This document shows positions 19,672 to 31,301 of a stretch of DNA of 64,000 nucleotides, in pieces. Where the stretch lies: NCBI GenBank assembly GCA_963555705.1, contig OY743171.1, positions 25,600,852 to 25,664,851 on the forward strand. Reading direction: 5' to 3'. Every line of letters starts with the position of its first letter. Position 1 is the first letter of the stretch. The position numbers and the translations under genes are program-made. The stretch comes from Ligustrum vulgare (lineage: Eukaryota > Streptophyta > Magnoliopsida > Lamiales > Oleaceae). The notes below the pieces were generated by a model. The model made no database searches, had not been told where the DNA came from, and saw only the letters and a program-made list of their open reading frames with translations.

Positions 19672-20202
19672 TCAATGCTGGGTTTCCAAAACAGACTGGC
19701 AAACCGGATCTTTTGCGATTGTATTCTTGAGACTATAACGTTTTTTATCCTCGTTAAATTGAGCATATAAGGAAAGAAGTTCCCGTTGCACATATCCACT
19801 TGGGTGCGTCTCAAGAGTCAATCTAATATCATCCAAACACTCCCTACTCAGTCCACCCTTTATGAAATCAATTTTATCATCTCGATTGTTAGATGAATAT
19901 CCGACTGTTTTGCAACGAGAATCACAATTCCAACGAGCACATTTGTAGCAACCATTCAGCCTTTTTGCTCTTCGCTTCTTTGCAAAAGTGCTTTTACCCA
20001 AACCAGGCAGATGTTTAGGAAATGATAATGGTAATTCACCAGTTAATCGGACTTTTGCTTCTATTAACCAGCGCACGTCTTCTGGAACGCCATGAGCCAT
20101 AAGCACCCTCAATCTTTCGAGCCTCATTTGATAAATTTTTCTAAGATCCTTCATTGGAAGATTGGAATAATACTTGCGAATGCTTGAAAGGATGTTATCC
20201 AT
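19672..20202 (-). CDS. Carlavirus NABP-like cysteine-rich zinc-finger protein (cassette B)
   Basis: 176 aa, intact. The basic patch AKKRRAKRL and the four cysteines (85, 88, 93, 97) are unchanged. It differs from copy A at three residues: Lys18 (Asn in A and C), Ile23 (Asn in A, Ile in C, so B is ancestral here) and Arg120 (Met in A, Lys in C). All three are replacements. The role is inferred as nucleic-acid binding, possibly nuclear given the basic patch. Family call as for copy A, by pattern rather than by search. Confidence 0.7.
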   Translation of the reverse strand: MDNILSSIRKYYSNLPMKDLRKIYQMRLERLRVLMAHGVPEDVRWLIEAKVRLTGELPLSFPKHLPGLGKSTFAKKRRAKRLNGCYKCARWNCDSRCKTVGYSSNNRDDKIDFIKGGLSRECLDDIRLTLETHPSGYVQRELLSLYAQFNEDKKRYSLKNTIAKDPVCQSVLETQH

Positions 20203-21006
20203 TTTTTGATGGATTTAACCTCTTCCCAACCGATCTTTTTAAAGGTGAAAAGGATCTGGGTAGTTCCTCATGATACTGTTTCCTGCAAGACAATATGAAA
20301 TAGAATAATGAAAAGAGGGAACAAGATTTCATGCGCTGTAACTTTACTGTTAAAGGAAGATTTGATCTGCGATATTGAATATTTTACTTGGATTTTGTAC
20401 TGATATGTTTCGGTATAATAATAATCAAGGTATATAGGACCTGGGTAGATCCACAGGCTGTTAAGTCCAGCGAGAAAGCAGGGAATAGAAAAATGAAAAG
20501 AGGGAACAGGATTTTAATGCGCTGTAACTTTTACTATTAAAGAAAGATTTGATTTGAGATATGCGATTTTACTGGAATACGTGAAACTGAATTTTGTGAT
20601 TTTTGGTAATTTTTCATGCTAAAAATGCTTTTACTATTAAAGGGGGAATGCTTCACTAAAGGGGGAATTCGATTACAATCGAGATATTTTTTTTTTTTTT
20701 GCCCCATTATTATGCTTATCACACCTATGCTCATGAATAAGGAATAGATGCCACCTTTTTGCTTATGCCAAAAGGGGGAAAATATGGTGATGATTTGATT
20801 TGCTTGAAATTGGATAATCTATATTCATAAAAAGGATTATATTAATTGCTAGATTATACCTCATTGGTGTGTATAAGATAGGGGGAATATATGCTAAAAT
20901 TGAACTTATCAATTATTCTCATTTCCCTACACTTTGATTACGTGCTTCAATTGCTTTTATTATCATTACAAATCATCTTGTTTGTCATAATCAAAAAGGG
21001 GGAAAT
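20203..21006. promoter_or_regulatory. Upstream region of cassette B
   Basis: Matches 14111-14914 with a few substitutions, including the duplicated 95-bp block, the TATA-like CCTTTAAAAAGATC (20232-20245) and the terminal purine tract before LTR 3. Confidence 0.6.
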
Positions 21007-22905
21007 TGTTGACCTATGGTCAATTTGACCTTATTGTTTTGATCATAACAAACAAGAATTTATTGTGTTTCTAACAAGTGTGCTTCAAGTGTTTCATGTA
21101 ATGATAAATATTCAAAGCACTCAATGTTCAAATCGTCTCTTAAAGATATAAATCAAAATTATGTGATCGAGCACATGAGACGCAAAGAAGATCATGAAAT
21201 CATTGAAGATATTCAAAGATCAAAATTGAGCTTGAAAAGCATGACATGAAGATCAAGATTTCAAGCTTACAAGATTAGAGTTGATTTAACGTATGTAAAG
21301 GTATAACACTCTCAATCTTTAGCGATGAAATTCAACGAGCTCGAAAATGATTTTTATGCATCAAGAAACTTACTTGGAAATTCATCACTTGCATAAAATA
21401 TTTTTATATAAGTCAAGATTGTCTTTCAAATGTTATTTGATCTTAAATCATGATTATATTATGTTAAACCACTTTGAAAAACAAGTTAGAAACCTAAAAA
21501 TCGAAAATTTTCATATTTTTCAAAAGTCAACCAAAAGTCAACGGTCAACAGTTGACTTTCGGTCGACCGAAAGTTTGGTCAACCGAAAGTTTCGGTCGAC
21601 CGAAAGTTGGTCAACCGAAAATTCAACGGTTGAATTTATAACGGCTATATGGAAGATTCGGTCGACCGAAACTTCAAATTGGTCAACCGAAAGTTGCTGA
21701 ATTTGAATATTTTGATCTATAAATAGCCATCTCATTCACATTCAATAACAACAACTTAGATAAGATTTTATACAAACTTTCTTGTGAAAATTCATTGTTC
21801 TTACTTAGTTTTTATTCATCTTTTATTTTCATAAAACTTTGATTGATCTAAACTTTGTTTTATCAAATTCATCAAAGTTTTTGGAAGAAAGTTTTGTGAA
21901 GATTCTTGGTTTTACATTGTTTGAATTTCTTCAACATCTTCACACTATATTGGAATTGAAGTGTAAGTCTCTCTTTGTTCTAAACTTGTTTTAATCTTTA
22001 AAAAGAGAGAAATTTCAATTAAGGAACTTTGATTATTTGTGCTACATTTTTCATCATCATTTGATTCATCAAAATTCCATTGCCTAAACACTTTGAGCTT
22101 AACTTATTGTTAATTATTCAAGTGTGGCATCTCTTGGTACTTAATTCGATTCAATATTTTTAACAAGAGATTATTTGAAAAACTTTGTTTGATTGCATCA
22201 ACTTTTCATTATCATTTGCATCAAAGTTTTTCTCTAACACTCGAGCTTAATTCATTGCTATCTATTGAAGTGTTAGCCTAACTCTCTTGGTACTTAATTT
22301 GAGTATATCATTTGTCAAGAGAGTTATTTCAATTGTAAATTCAATTCATTATATCTTTTGGTTTCGAGAGCCTTGTGAAAACTCGATTGTTGGTTTTCGA
22401 GAGCCTTGTCAAAACTCGATTGTTGGTTTTCGAGAGCCTTATCAAAACTCGATTGTTGGTTTCGAGAGCCGTGTGAAAACTCGATTGTAAAAGGATAGGC
22501 GCTCCTTGTTGTAAGTCGCCTAAGGATTTGGTACTCCTTGTTGTAAGTTACCAAAATAGTGGATTTGGCCTTGCTCGTGACGGAGAGCTCGGTAACGGGG
22601 GACGTAGATCACGTTGGTTGATTGAACCTCCATAAATCGCGTTTGCACTCTCTCATCCCTTTTATTTACTTACATCGCACTTACTCTATTCTATCAATTT
22701 ATATTGTGCAACGCTTTATCTTAGTGCTATACTTGCCTTATCAATTAAGTTTACACATATATAGCACACTACATTGATAGTTTAGTTACTTGTAACACTA
22801 AGTGCTAATACTTGTACCTATTGGTTTTAAGTTTGAGATTATTTATCGAAAAAGTTTTATAAACCAATTCACCCCCCTCTTGGTTAATTTACTCTTGGGC
22901 TAACA
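21007..22905 (+). repeat. Composite element LTR 3
   Basis: 1,899 bp. It carries a handful of private changes (for example TTTCTAAC near 21069 and one extra T near 21768), more than LTR 1 and LTR 2 carry relative to each other. Ends GGGCTAACA followed by the TSD CCTTT. Confidence 0.94.
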
Positions 22906-22910
22906 CCTTT

Positions 22911-23573
22911 ATTACCCTAAGTGAATGAATTGCAAGTGATTGTCAATAAACTTAAAGCGGTGAAGATAGAATTTCTAGAATCATTTCAAGTAGGAGCAAT
23001 TATTGCAAATTGCCTTCTACTTGAAGATGATAGAGGAAGAAAATTCTTCACAACTCTGAAGACTTTTCAATGGAGCAAATTCAAAAACATCTCCGAATTG
23101 AGGAATAGTCGAGGGTAAGAGATGAGATTGAAAATCCCCATGTTGGCACTTCTAAAGCCAATGCCTTAGAGAACAACAAAGTGACCAAAGTAAACAAGAG
23201 AAAGTTTACTAAGCACAACAACAACAAAAAATTCAAAAAGAAGCCCAAGGGAGAATGCTTTGTGTGTGAAAAAATCGGTCACTTTACGAAAGATTTCCGA
23301 CATAAAAAACAAAGCAAAATTGGAGGCAAGGTTAATTCCATTGACAAGGATGAAATCATTGCAACTATATGCAAGGTAAATTCTATCAAAGGAGAAATTT
23401 ACGGATGGTGGTATGATACATGCGCCACCGTTCATGTTTGCTATGATAAATCTCTCTACAAGATCTATCAAGAAATTGATAATGGTCAACAAATTCAAAT
23501 GAGGAATGAACATTGTTTGAAAGTCACAGGCAAAGGGAATGTTGATCTTCAATTCACACCGAAAAAGTTGTAA
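22911..23573 (+). pseudogene. Copia gag C-terminal part and protease
   Basis: Continuation of the host copia gag after the composite insertion. Frames at 22921-23118 and 23181-23573 carry a basic KKFKKKPKGECFVCEK segment; the zinc knuckle reads C-x2-C-x4-H-x4-F, with the last Cys replaced by Phe (TTC). The protease site reads WWYDTCATVHVC, with Cys where the usual active site has Gly. These losses, with stops near 23118 and 23573, show decay. Confidence 0.85.
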
Positions 23574-24251
23574 TACTCACAAATGTCATACATGTGCCGG
23601 ATGTGAATAGAAACCTTGTTAGTGGTGATTTGTTGGGAAAATCAGCCATAAAATGTATTTTTGAATCGGGAAAACTAGTATTGTCCGGAAATGGTTTCTT
23701 TGTTGGAAAAGACTATTCTACTAATGGAATAATCAAATTGTGTACTATTGAAAATGATATTAATAAAAAAATTCTTCTTACTTTGTGTGTTCTTTAAATT
23801 TATGTCATGATAGATTATGGCACATTGGATAATCTACTTGGCATAGAATGATTAGAAATTACATGCTATCTTGTAAATTTACAAAGAATGATAAATGTGA
23901 AATTTGAACTAAGTCAAAAATGATTAAAAAACCTTTTCAAAGTATAGAAAGATCATCCAACATTCTTGACTTAGTACATACCGATATTTGTGAACTCAAC
24001 TGTATATTAACTAGAGGTGGTAATAAATATTTCATCACTTTCATTGATAATTCTCTAGATTTTGTTATGTTTATCTGATGAAACATAAAAATGAGGCATT
24101 TCATATGTTTAAAGTATATAAAAGTGAAGTGGAAAATCAAAATGGTAAAAGAATTAAAATCCTTAGAAGTGAGAGGTGGAGAATACTTTTCAAAAGAATT
24201 TGACATCTTTTATGAAGAGTATGTTATTATACATCGATATAGTACATCTAG
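23574..24251 (+). pseudogene. Copia pre-integrase and integrase, first part
   Basis: The GAG-pre-integrase region (NLVSGDLLGK, then LWHIG-like HIHxxC remnants) is followed by integrase core words (VHTDICELN, KYFITFIDN) in shifting frames. It is interrupted at 24251 by the Athila-like element and continues at 41350. Confidence 0.8.
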
Positions 24252-25861
24252 TGATAAGTGCTTTATTAGCATGTATTTAATTCACTTATTATCCTATTTT
24301 TTTATTAGTTTGATCCTATTGAAGTATCGTTTAATGCATTTTCATTTAATGTGTTATACAGGATCGAAAAGAACGAAAAGAAAGGAAACATGACCAAAGA
24401 AATACAAAAAAATCAAGAAGTGAGGTTCAAGGGCATATTCAAAGAGCTCCAAATCAATAATGGCATGTGGGAAGAATATTACATGCAAAGATTATGGTCA
24501 AAGAAGGTTTGGAATGAAGTTTGAAATCAAAAACCCGCAAGGATTGTGATCATGAATTTTAGTCATAGATTGAAGCTCAATTTGGTCATAGAATACTTTC
24601 GAATTTTGGAAGATCTATTTCACAAAGAATTTTATATATTTGAGTTTTCTTTCCAATGCAACTTGAATCACCACAATCAGACTTCAGGAGAGAAAGTTAT
24701 GACCAAAACATCGAACACAGGCGCTTCTCGGCAGAAATACACTTACGGCCGTAAATTAAAAATTTACGGCCGTAAATTCCAAATTCCGGAAATTTTCAGA
24801 ATCCCAATTACGGCCGTAACTTGCTCTTCAAGGAATTTCCTTATTTGATTCAAGGTCTATCTTTGGTATATCTTTGGGGTAAAGCTAGGGCAGGATTTTG
24901 TGAATATTAAAGGAGCAAAATAGCCACAAAAAGGAGGTTGGACATTGAGGAAAATTGAGAGAAAAATATAGAGCATTCTTGGGAGATTTTCAAGTGCAAG
25001 AATATCAATAACGGTGGAATTCATGAAGCAACTTGAAGAATCTACCACAACAATGCTAGGCTAAATTCCATATCTTGTTCAAAAGGGAAAGTTGTATTAA
25101 CTTGATTATGTTATTTTCTTTTCCTACAAATTAGTAGCGTGAATTTATTCCTTTATTTCAATTGTTGGATTATTATGTTTTGAATGTTCAATTGAGTTTA
25201 TTTGATTAATAGTTTAATTTGGCCAATTGGATTATTGATCTTTGGATTCATGAATATGCTATGTTTAGATTCTTGATCCGTAATTGTCATTGAATCTTTA
25301 CTTTAGTAGCAAATAAATCTCGTGCAGGTTTAGTAATAATTCGACTTGGATTGTTTAATTCGAGCTTGTGTAATTAACGATCCAATTCAATCTATTCTTC
25401 TAAATTTTCATACTAGTCGTGCATTAAATCCTAAGAGCTTGTTTAGGATTGTCCATGGCTAGAATTGGTTCAAAGAGCTTATTTTGAATCAATACACATA
25501 AGGAAGAATTTAGATAATCAGAGCTTGTTGATTATTTATGATTGATAATTGAATTAGGAATAGAAACACGTTACAAGGAAAAGTATAACATTAATTGAGG
25601 GCACAACCGAATCCGAGGACAAGATTTCTTCTCATATTATTTTTCTAGTCATATTGAATTGTTTATTTTTATGCATATTTTTTATTCAAGCAATTTCAAA
25701 CAACAAACCCCCCCCCCCCCAATTCCATTTTAATTGATCGAACAACTAAAATTAGTTTCCGTTCCTCGTGGGATCGACTCTTACTCTCGCTACTACATTA
25801 TTAATTAATATTTAGCAAGTAAGGAATTATTTATTATTTTGGTGCATTGCGACACGCATCA
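24252..25861 (+). repeat. Athila-like 5' LTR
   Basis: 1,610 bp. Contains three ACGGCCGT palindromes at about 24745-24820; the 3' LTR has a fourth related site in a segment of about 20 bp missing here. Confidence 0.9.
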
Positions 25862-25865
25862 AATT

Positions 25866-25885
25866 TTTGGCGTCGTTGCCGGGGA
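25866..25885 (+). other. Athila-type primer-binding site
   Basis: TTGGCGTCGTTGCCGGGGAA five bases after the LTR end. Confidence 0.88.
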
Positions 25886-26109
25886 ACTGTCAACCAATTT
25901 AGTTGTTTAGTTAATTAGAATTTTTTTTCTGCATTTTTTTTATTAATTTTATTTTCAATTGATTTCTATAATTTTTCAAAAAAAAAAAATTCTTGCCTAT
26001 CTACTTCTTTTCTTATATGCGTAAAACTCGATCAACTAATTTTGAATTTTTTGATTTTGACCCAGAAATCGAGAGATCTTTTCAACAGTAAAGAAGAGCT
26101 GCACAACCA

Positions 26110-27124
26110 ATGGCAGTAGCTAACAATAATCTGACTCTCAAGCAACTAGCTACCCCGGATGTTGCTCAACAACCGCTATGCATCACTTTCCCGGCAGTGG
26201 AAGAAGGCAGAACTTTTGAGCTAAAATCCGGACTGATCCATCTTCTACCAACTTTCAGAGGACATCCCGGTGAGGACCCATACAGACATCTGAAGGAGTT
26301 CCATGTCATTTGTGATTGCATGAGACCCACGGGTATTACTGAGGAACAAATAAAGATGAGGGCCTTTCCATTCTCACTGAAGGATGCTGCCACTGACTGG
26401 TTATACTGTCTACCATCTGGATCAGTAACCACCTGGAACGACATGAAGAGGCTATTCCTGGAATAGTACTTTCCTGCATCGAGAGTTGGGACAATCAGGA
26501 AGGAGATTTGCAGGGTTCGCCGAAGCAATGGAGAGACATTATATGAGTACTGGGAGCGTTTCAAGAAACTCATTTCGAGCTGCCCCCCACCACTAGATCA
26601 GTGAGCAACTCCTGGTGTAGTATTTCTACGAAGGGTTAGCACCGATGGATAGAAACATGATAGATGCCGCGAGTAGAGGAGCGCTCATGGACAAGACGCC
26701 GGAACAAGCGCGAGCTTTAATCTCCAATATGGCTGAGAACACTCGGCAGTTCAACTCCAACAGGGATATGCAAGTTCGGCGCGTGAATGAGGTAAGTAGT
26801 TCCAATATTGAAAGTCAATTGTTTGAACTAACAAATCTCGTTAAACAACTTGCTGTAGGGAATGAACAACAGGTCAAAGCATGCGGGATCTTTTCAAATT
26901 TTGGACATCCAACAGATACTTGTCCGGTGTTGCAAGAGGGAAATGGTGAACAAGTAAGTGCTGCAGAGGGTTTTTTGTTCCAAAGACAGCAGTACAATCC
27001 ATACTCCAATACCTACAATCCAGGATGGAGGGATCACCCCAACCTAAGCTACAGAAGCAACAAGCCCCTAGGTTTCATTTCCAACAAACCTCAAGGACAA
27101 TTTCAGCAACAAGGAACCTTCTAA
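26110..27124 (+). pseudogene. Athila-like gag
   Basis: The frame opens at 26110 (MAVANNNLTLKQLATPD). The Retrotrans_gag domain is visible (FRGHPGEDPYRHLKEFHVIC, FPFSLKDAATDWLY, WNDMKRLFLE) and is stopped by TAG at 26464-26466 where the family reads on into YFPASR. A frame change near 26600 leads to 26645-27124, with ALISNMAENTRQF and a decayed Cys-rich knuckle (ACGIFSNFGHPTDTCP). Not functional. Confidence 0.85.
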
Positions 27125-27178
27125 AAACATGGGCAATATCAGCTAAAATCTCAAGGCTCAGGTGCTTCTCTTGAAGAC

Positions 27179-28375
27179 ATGGTAAAAGCCTTGGCATCTA
27201 ACACACTTCAATTTCAACAGGACACCAAGTCTAGCATTCAAAATCTGGAAAACCAAATGGGTCAAATGGCTACTACCATCAACAGACTTGAGGCACAAAC
27301 CGGAGGAAAGCTACCATCTCAACCTGAAGTAAATCTAAAGAATGTGAGTGCAATTACTCTCCGAGGTGGAAAAGAGCTTGAAGAACCGCAACTGAAACCT
27401 ACCGCAATCGAAGAGAAGGAAGTTGAGGGAAGGGAAGTCGGGAAGAATGATAGCACCTCAAAAAGCTCGCAGGTAAAAACAGATTCCACTTTAAATGTTA
27501 AACTAACTCCACCTCCCTTTCCCAGCAGGTTAGCAAAAGCGAACAAGGAGGGCAAGGAAAAAGAAACCCTGGAGATGTTCAGGAAGGTGGAAATCAACAT
27601 TCCACTTTTAGATGCAATCAACCAAGTGCCCCGATATGCTAAGTTTTTGAAGGATCTGTGCACCAACAAACGAAAACTGATGGGGAATGAAAAGGTAAGA
27701 ATGGGTGAGTCTGTATCTGCACTTCTTCAAAGAAAATTACCTCCCAAGTGCAAGGATCCAGGTATGTTTACCATACCTTGTCAAATAGGTAATAAGAAAA
27801 TAAATCGTGCTTTAATAGACTTAGGTGCATCTATCAATGTAATGCCTAGGTCCACCTATGCGTCATTAAAACTTGCCACACTGACTGAAACTAATGTTAT
27901 AATTCAACTAGCCGATCGTTCTAATGCTTATCCTGACGGGGTAGTTGAAGACATTCTAGTGCAAGTAGGAGGGTTAGTATTTCCTGCAGATTTTTATGTA
28001 TTGGACATGAATGATGACCATTCCCCCAACTCTACTTCTATTTTGTTAGGTAGACCATTTCTAAAGACATCTAAGACCAAGATAGATGTCAGTAGTGGCA
28101 CACTCACCATGGAATTTGATGGTGAGATTATTCAGTTTAATATTTATGATTCTGTGAACTACCTTGATGATGATAATCCTGTTCATTTTGTTAATTTTAT
28201 TGATTCTTCAGTACAGGAAACTTTCAAACTTGGTGGAAATGGTGAAAAGCTAGGTAAAATCTCATGTATTACATTACCAACTTCTGATGACATGTTTTTG
28301 CCCCCTGTCTTGCAGGCCCTAATGAAAAATATGAAAAAGAAGTTGAGCTTTGGAAATCCACCTAATCCCGGTTGA
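27179..28375 (+). CDS. Athila-like gag tail and aspartic protease (open, 398 aa)
   Basis: 398 aa open frame. Residues 1-50 form a coiled gag tail (ENQMGQMATTINRLEAQ), followed by AITLRGGKEL and an acidic linker. The retropepsin domain spans about 200-330: CQIGNKKINRALIDLGASINVM, with active-site-like D-L-G-A-S, then ILLGRPFLKTSKTKID. In many Athila proteases the motif is also D-L-G-A-S, so it may have been functional. No RT follows; the frame ends at a stop after LSFGNPPNPG and the sequence becomes noncoding. Confidence 0.8.
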   Translation: MVKALASNTLQFQQDTKSSIQNLENQMGQMATTINRLEAQTGGKLPSQPEVNLKNVSAITLRGGKELEEPQLKPTAIEEKEVEGREVGKNDSTSKSSQVKTDSTLNVKLTPPPFPSRLAKANKEGKEKETLEMFRKVEINIPLLDAINQVPRYAKFLKDLCTNKRKLMGNEKVRMGESVSALLQRKLPPKCKDPGMFTIPCQIGNKKINRALIDLGASINVMPRSTYASLKLATLTETNVIIQLADRSNAYPDGVVEDILVQVGGLVFPADFYVLDMNDDHSPNSTSILLGRPFLKTSKTKIDVSSGTLTMEFDGEIIQFNIYDSVNYLDDDNPVHFVNFIDSSVQETFKLGGNGEKLGKISCITLPTSDDMFLPPVLQALMKNMKKKLSFGNPPNPG

Positions 28376-30213
28376 AGGAGGAAACAACAAGTCTAGCCAA
28401 AGACAGTAAACAAAGGAAGGCAACCCGAGAGGGGAGTTTCTTTACTCCCTCAAATTGTTATTTTTTTATTTTCATTTTTGTCATTTTCCTTATTAGTTAA
28501 TTTCATTCAAAAAAAAAAAAAAAACATGTCCCCTCCTTTGATTCCATTCACATTCCCCTCTTTTGTTTTGTATTGTCACGCTCCACATTGAGGACAATGT
28601 GGAATTCAAGTGTGGGGGGGATGATTATCTATTATCTTTTGTTATCCCTATTTTATTCATCTTCATTCAGTTTTTTTTGTCAGTTAGCTTTAATTGTGCT
28701 TAGACCCACATTTTGGTTTAATAGGAAGCAGCCCCACTTATGATTATTTTTGAACCACCAACTTCCTAAATTGCATAATCGGATAAACAATGAGCACATA
28801 GAGATGAATTTTCCAATAATTTCTGAATTAGTTTGAAAATTGGGACAAATTGAAAAATTTCTGCAACCTAATTGAGTCAAACCAAAATTGATATGATAAA
28901 ATACCGCCCCGAGTAACTTCATTCTATCCTTATCCCCTAGATTTTGAGTTCGGAATGAAGACTGAGCAATGACCTATAACTCATAATTGGATGGGAGAAG
29001 CACATATAAACCATAATTTGTGAGCTTTTGAGCCTATGAGCTACTTTTACTCTTTATATTGAGCTCTATTTTTTGATGTGTGTCCTGCATGGTTGATTTG
29101 TTCTTGGATTTTCTTTTCTGTACATGCCGTTGTAGCTCTTGGCTCAAGTGCAAAATATAGTAAAGGCATTAGGTTAAACCAAATTTGACCTTCTAAAAGG
29201 GCCTACCATGATACATGTACCAATAGAAGCCCTTTTGAGTCTTAGCCTTTCCTTGAAATTTTGATGCCACGCTACAAGCTAAGAAATACCCTTTCTTTCA
29301 CATTGTCTCTGTTTTGAACCCATAGAGAAGGGATTCGCAAGCTTTTGTTGATTAAGGATCATGCTGTAGTCTAAGTCTAAGAAGTTGCAATGGTTATCTT
29401 GTGTTGGACGATGGTTGTGTAATGGACTGAATTCAGGGGAATTTAATTCTATCTCAAGCAAATTGGTGACTGCGTAATGATTTGAACAAAAGAGAAAAAG
29501 TTGCAGTCTGTACTCAGAAAAAAAAAAGAAGAGAAAAAAGCAATAAAAAGGAAGTTTAGTCAAGAAAATTAGAAGTTGAGGAAGTCAAACACTCAACTTG
29601 TGAAAAAAATAAATATATTCAAGTGTGAACAAAGTTGGGTAGAGTGAAACAATGAAGTTCATATTAAGGGGTGAAGGAAGTAATGTCATTGTGAATTGAC
29701 TTAGTTTGCGAAATTCCTTCTCGACTCAGCCTAAATATATCCTTTTATCCTACCTGACCCGAAGCCCCGTTACAACCAAATAAAGACCTTTACTTGGTAC
29801 TTGTGTTATTGTTGGCTCCGGTTATGACATTTGAGTAGTCTGTGGTAATAGATTCTCCATGCAGTGAGTAGAGTGGAAATTCTCACCCTTATACACTTTG
29901 TGGGAAGAGAGAAATATCTAGTGAGGGTGTTAACTCCCATTACATATGCTTATGAGTGGTTTGAATTGCTTGGTCTATATTCTGTGCTTTCGAGTTGGCC
30001 AAAAACTAACACCCATGTAGTAAATCATTGATAGAGGTTAAGAGAGAACTCACGAGAGGTGGGAGGATACAAGCCACATTGGGAAATGAATTGGGCCGGG
30101 GGTATTGATTTTCATTTCTGTTCAGAGGATATTGGATGATGAATCTCTTGCACATACTAACACACTCCGGTTATGCAATTGAATTTTCATGCTAAAAGAG
30201 AAGTGGGCTGTAA
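28376..30213. other. Athila-like 3' noncoding region
   Basis: Contains an 8-bp-stem inverted repeat (TCCACATT/AATGTGGA at 28582-28603) next to AAGTGTGGGGGGG (28610), a typical Athila 3' motif. RT and integrase that should precede it are deleted. No coding sequence. Confidence 0.7.
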
Positions 30214-30509
30214 CCTTGTGTAGCGACCAAGAATTTTTACGCGATTAATAATTATTTTAATAAAAAAACCGTGTCGCTACTATTTCACCCATTTTTATTA
30301 AGTTAACGCCGCGACGTATTCGTATAGCCAAGTCAAGAAATAATCGAGATCGTTCGATTTTAAATTAAATTCCGAAATTTTAAAAATATCTCCATTCTCT
30401 TGATTTAAAGTATATTAAGTCCAAGTACTTAATTCAATGTTATCCCAATATTTATTTATACAAAAATTATTTTTATTATTGAAATTAAGAAAATATATGC
30501 AAGCATGAG

Positions 30510-31076
30510 AGGTTCCATTATATATAATAATTATGAGAATCTTAATTTAATAAATATGGAAAAGTATATGAATGAATTATATACTCCATTATATATAATC
30601 ATGAAGAGCATAATATTTGTATAAATATGGAAAAGTATATGAATGGTTGATATACTCCATTATATGTAATCATGAAGAGCATAATATTTGTATAAATATG
30701 GAAAAGTATATGAATGAATTATATACTCCATTATATGTAATCATGAAGAGCATAATATTTGTATAAATATGGAAAAGTATATGAATGAATTATATACTCC
30801 ATTATATATAATCATGAAGAGCATAATATTTGTATAAATATGGAAAAGTATATGAATGAATTATATACTCCATTATATATAATCATGAAGAGCATAATAT
30901 TTGTATAAATATGGAAAAGTTTATAAATGATTGATAAGACTCCATTATATGTAATCATGAAGAGCATAATATTTGTATAAATATGGAAAAGTATATGAAT
31001 GAATTATATACTCCATTATATATAATCATGAAGAGCATATTATTTGTATAAATATGGAAAAGTATATGAATGAAGC
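30510..31076 (+). repeat. 71-bp tandem repeats upstream of the LTR promoter
   Basis: About eight units, each with ACTCCATTATAT, TCATGAAGAGCATAAT and GGAAAAGTATATGAATG. The same array lies at about 37481-38047 in the 3' LTR. Confidence 0.9.
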
Positions 31077-31301
31077 TTTACTTTAAGAAAATGATGTGTT
31101 AAAATTAATAGAATTGAATGATTATGTTTACAATATGCCAACTTTATACATCTATTTAAACCCATCTCTTTTACACACAACTCTACACATATACACTTAT
31201 TTCCAATCTCTTGACAAAATCCACAAGTAAGAGAAATTCAAGGTGGTCAAGAAAGTTTTGGTCCATTTACTACTACACTTCATTTTAATCTTTTAAAAGG
31301 T

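Larger units (their letters stand above)
8783..22905 (+). mobile_element. Composite gag-only retrotransposon carrying two LOG cassettes
   Basis: 14,123 bp with three near-identical LTRs (8783-10680, 14915-16812, 21007-22905) separating two internal domains of 4,234 and 4,194 bp. The whole array is flanked by one perfect target duplication CCTTT (8778-8782 and 22906-22910). Each internal domain has a PBS of the TTGGTATCAGAGC type, a 315 aa copia-type gag, no protease, integrase or RT, then on the minus strand a LOG gene and a zinc-finger gene, and a purine tract AAAAAGGGGGAAA before the next LTR. It is a nonautonomous TR-GAG-like element; the triple-LTR form suggests unequal recombination between sister copies. 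Confidence 0.93.

Noticed and set aside
12664..20202. Reading cassettes A and B as a tandem duplication of host genes
   Set aside because: The duplicated unit coincides exactly with LTR plus interior of a retroelement, and one TSD pair brackets the whole array.
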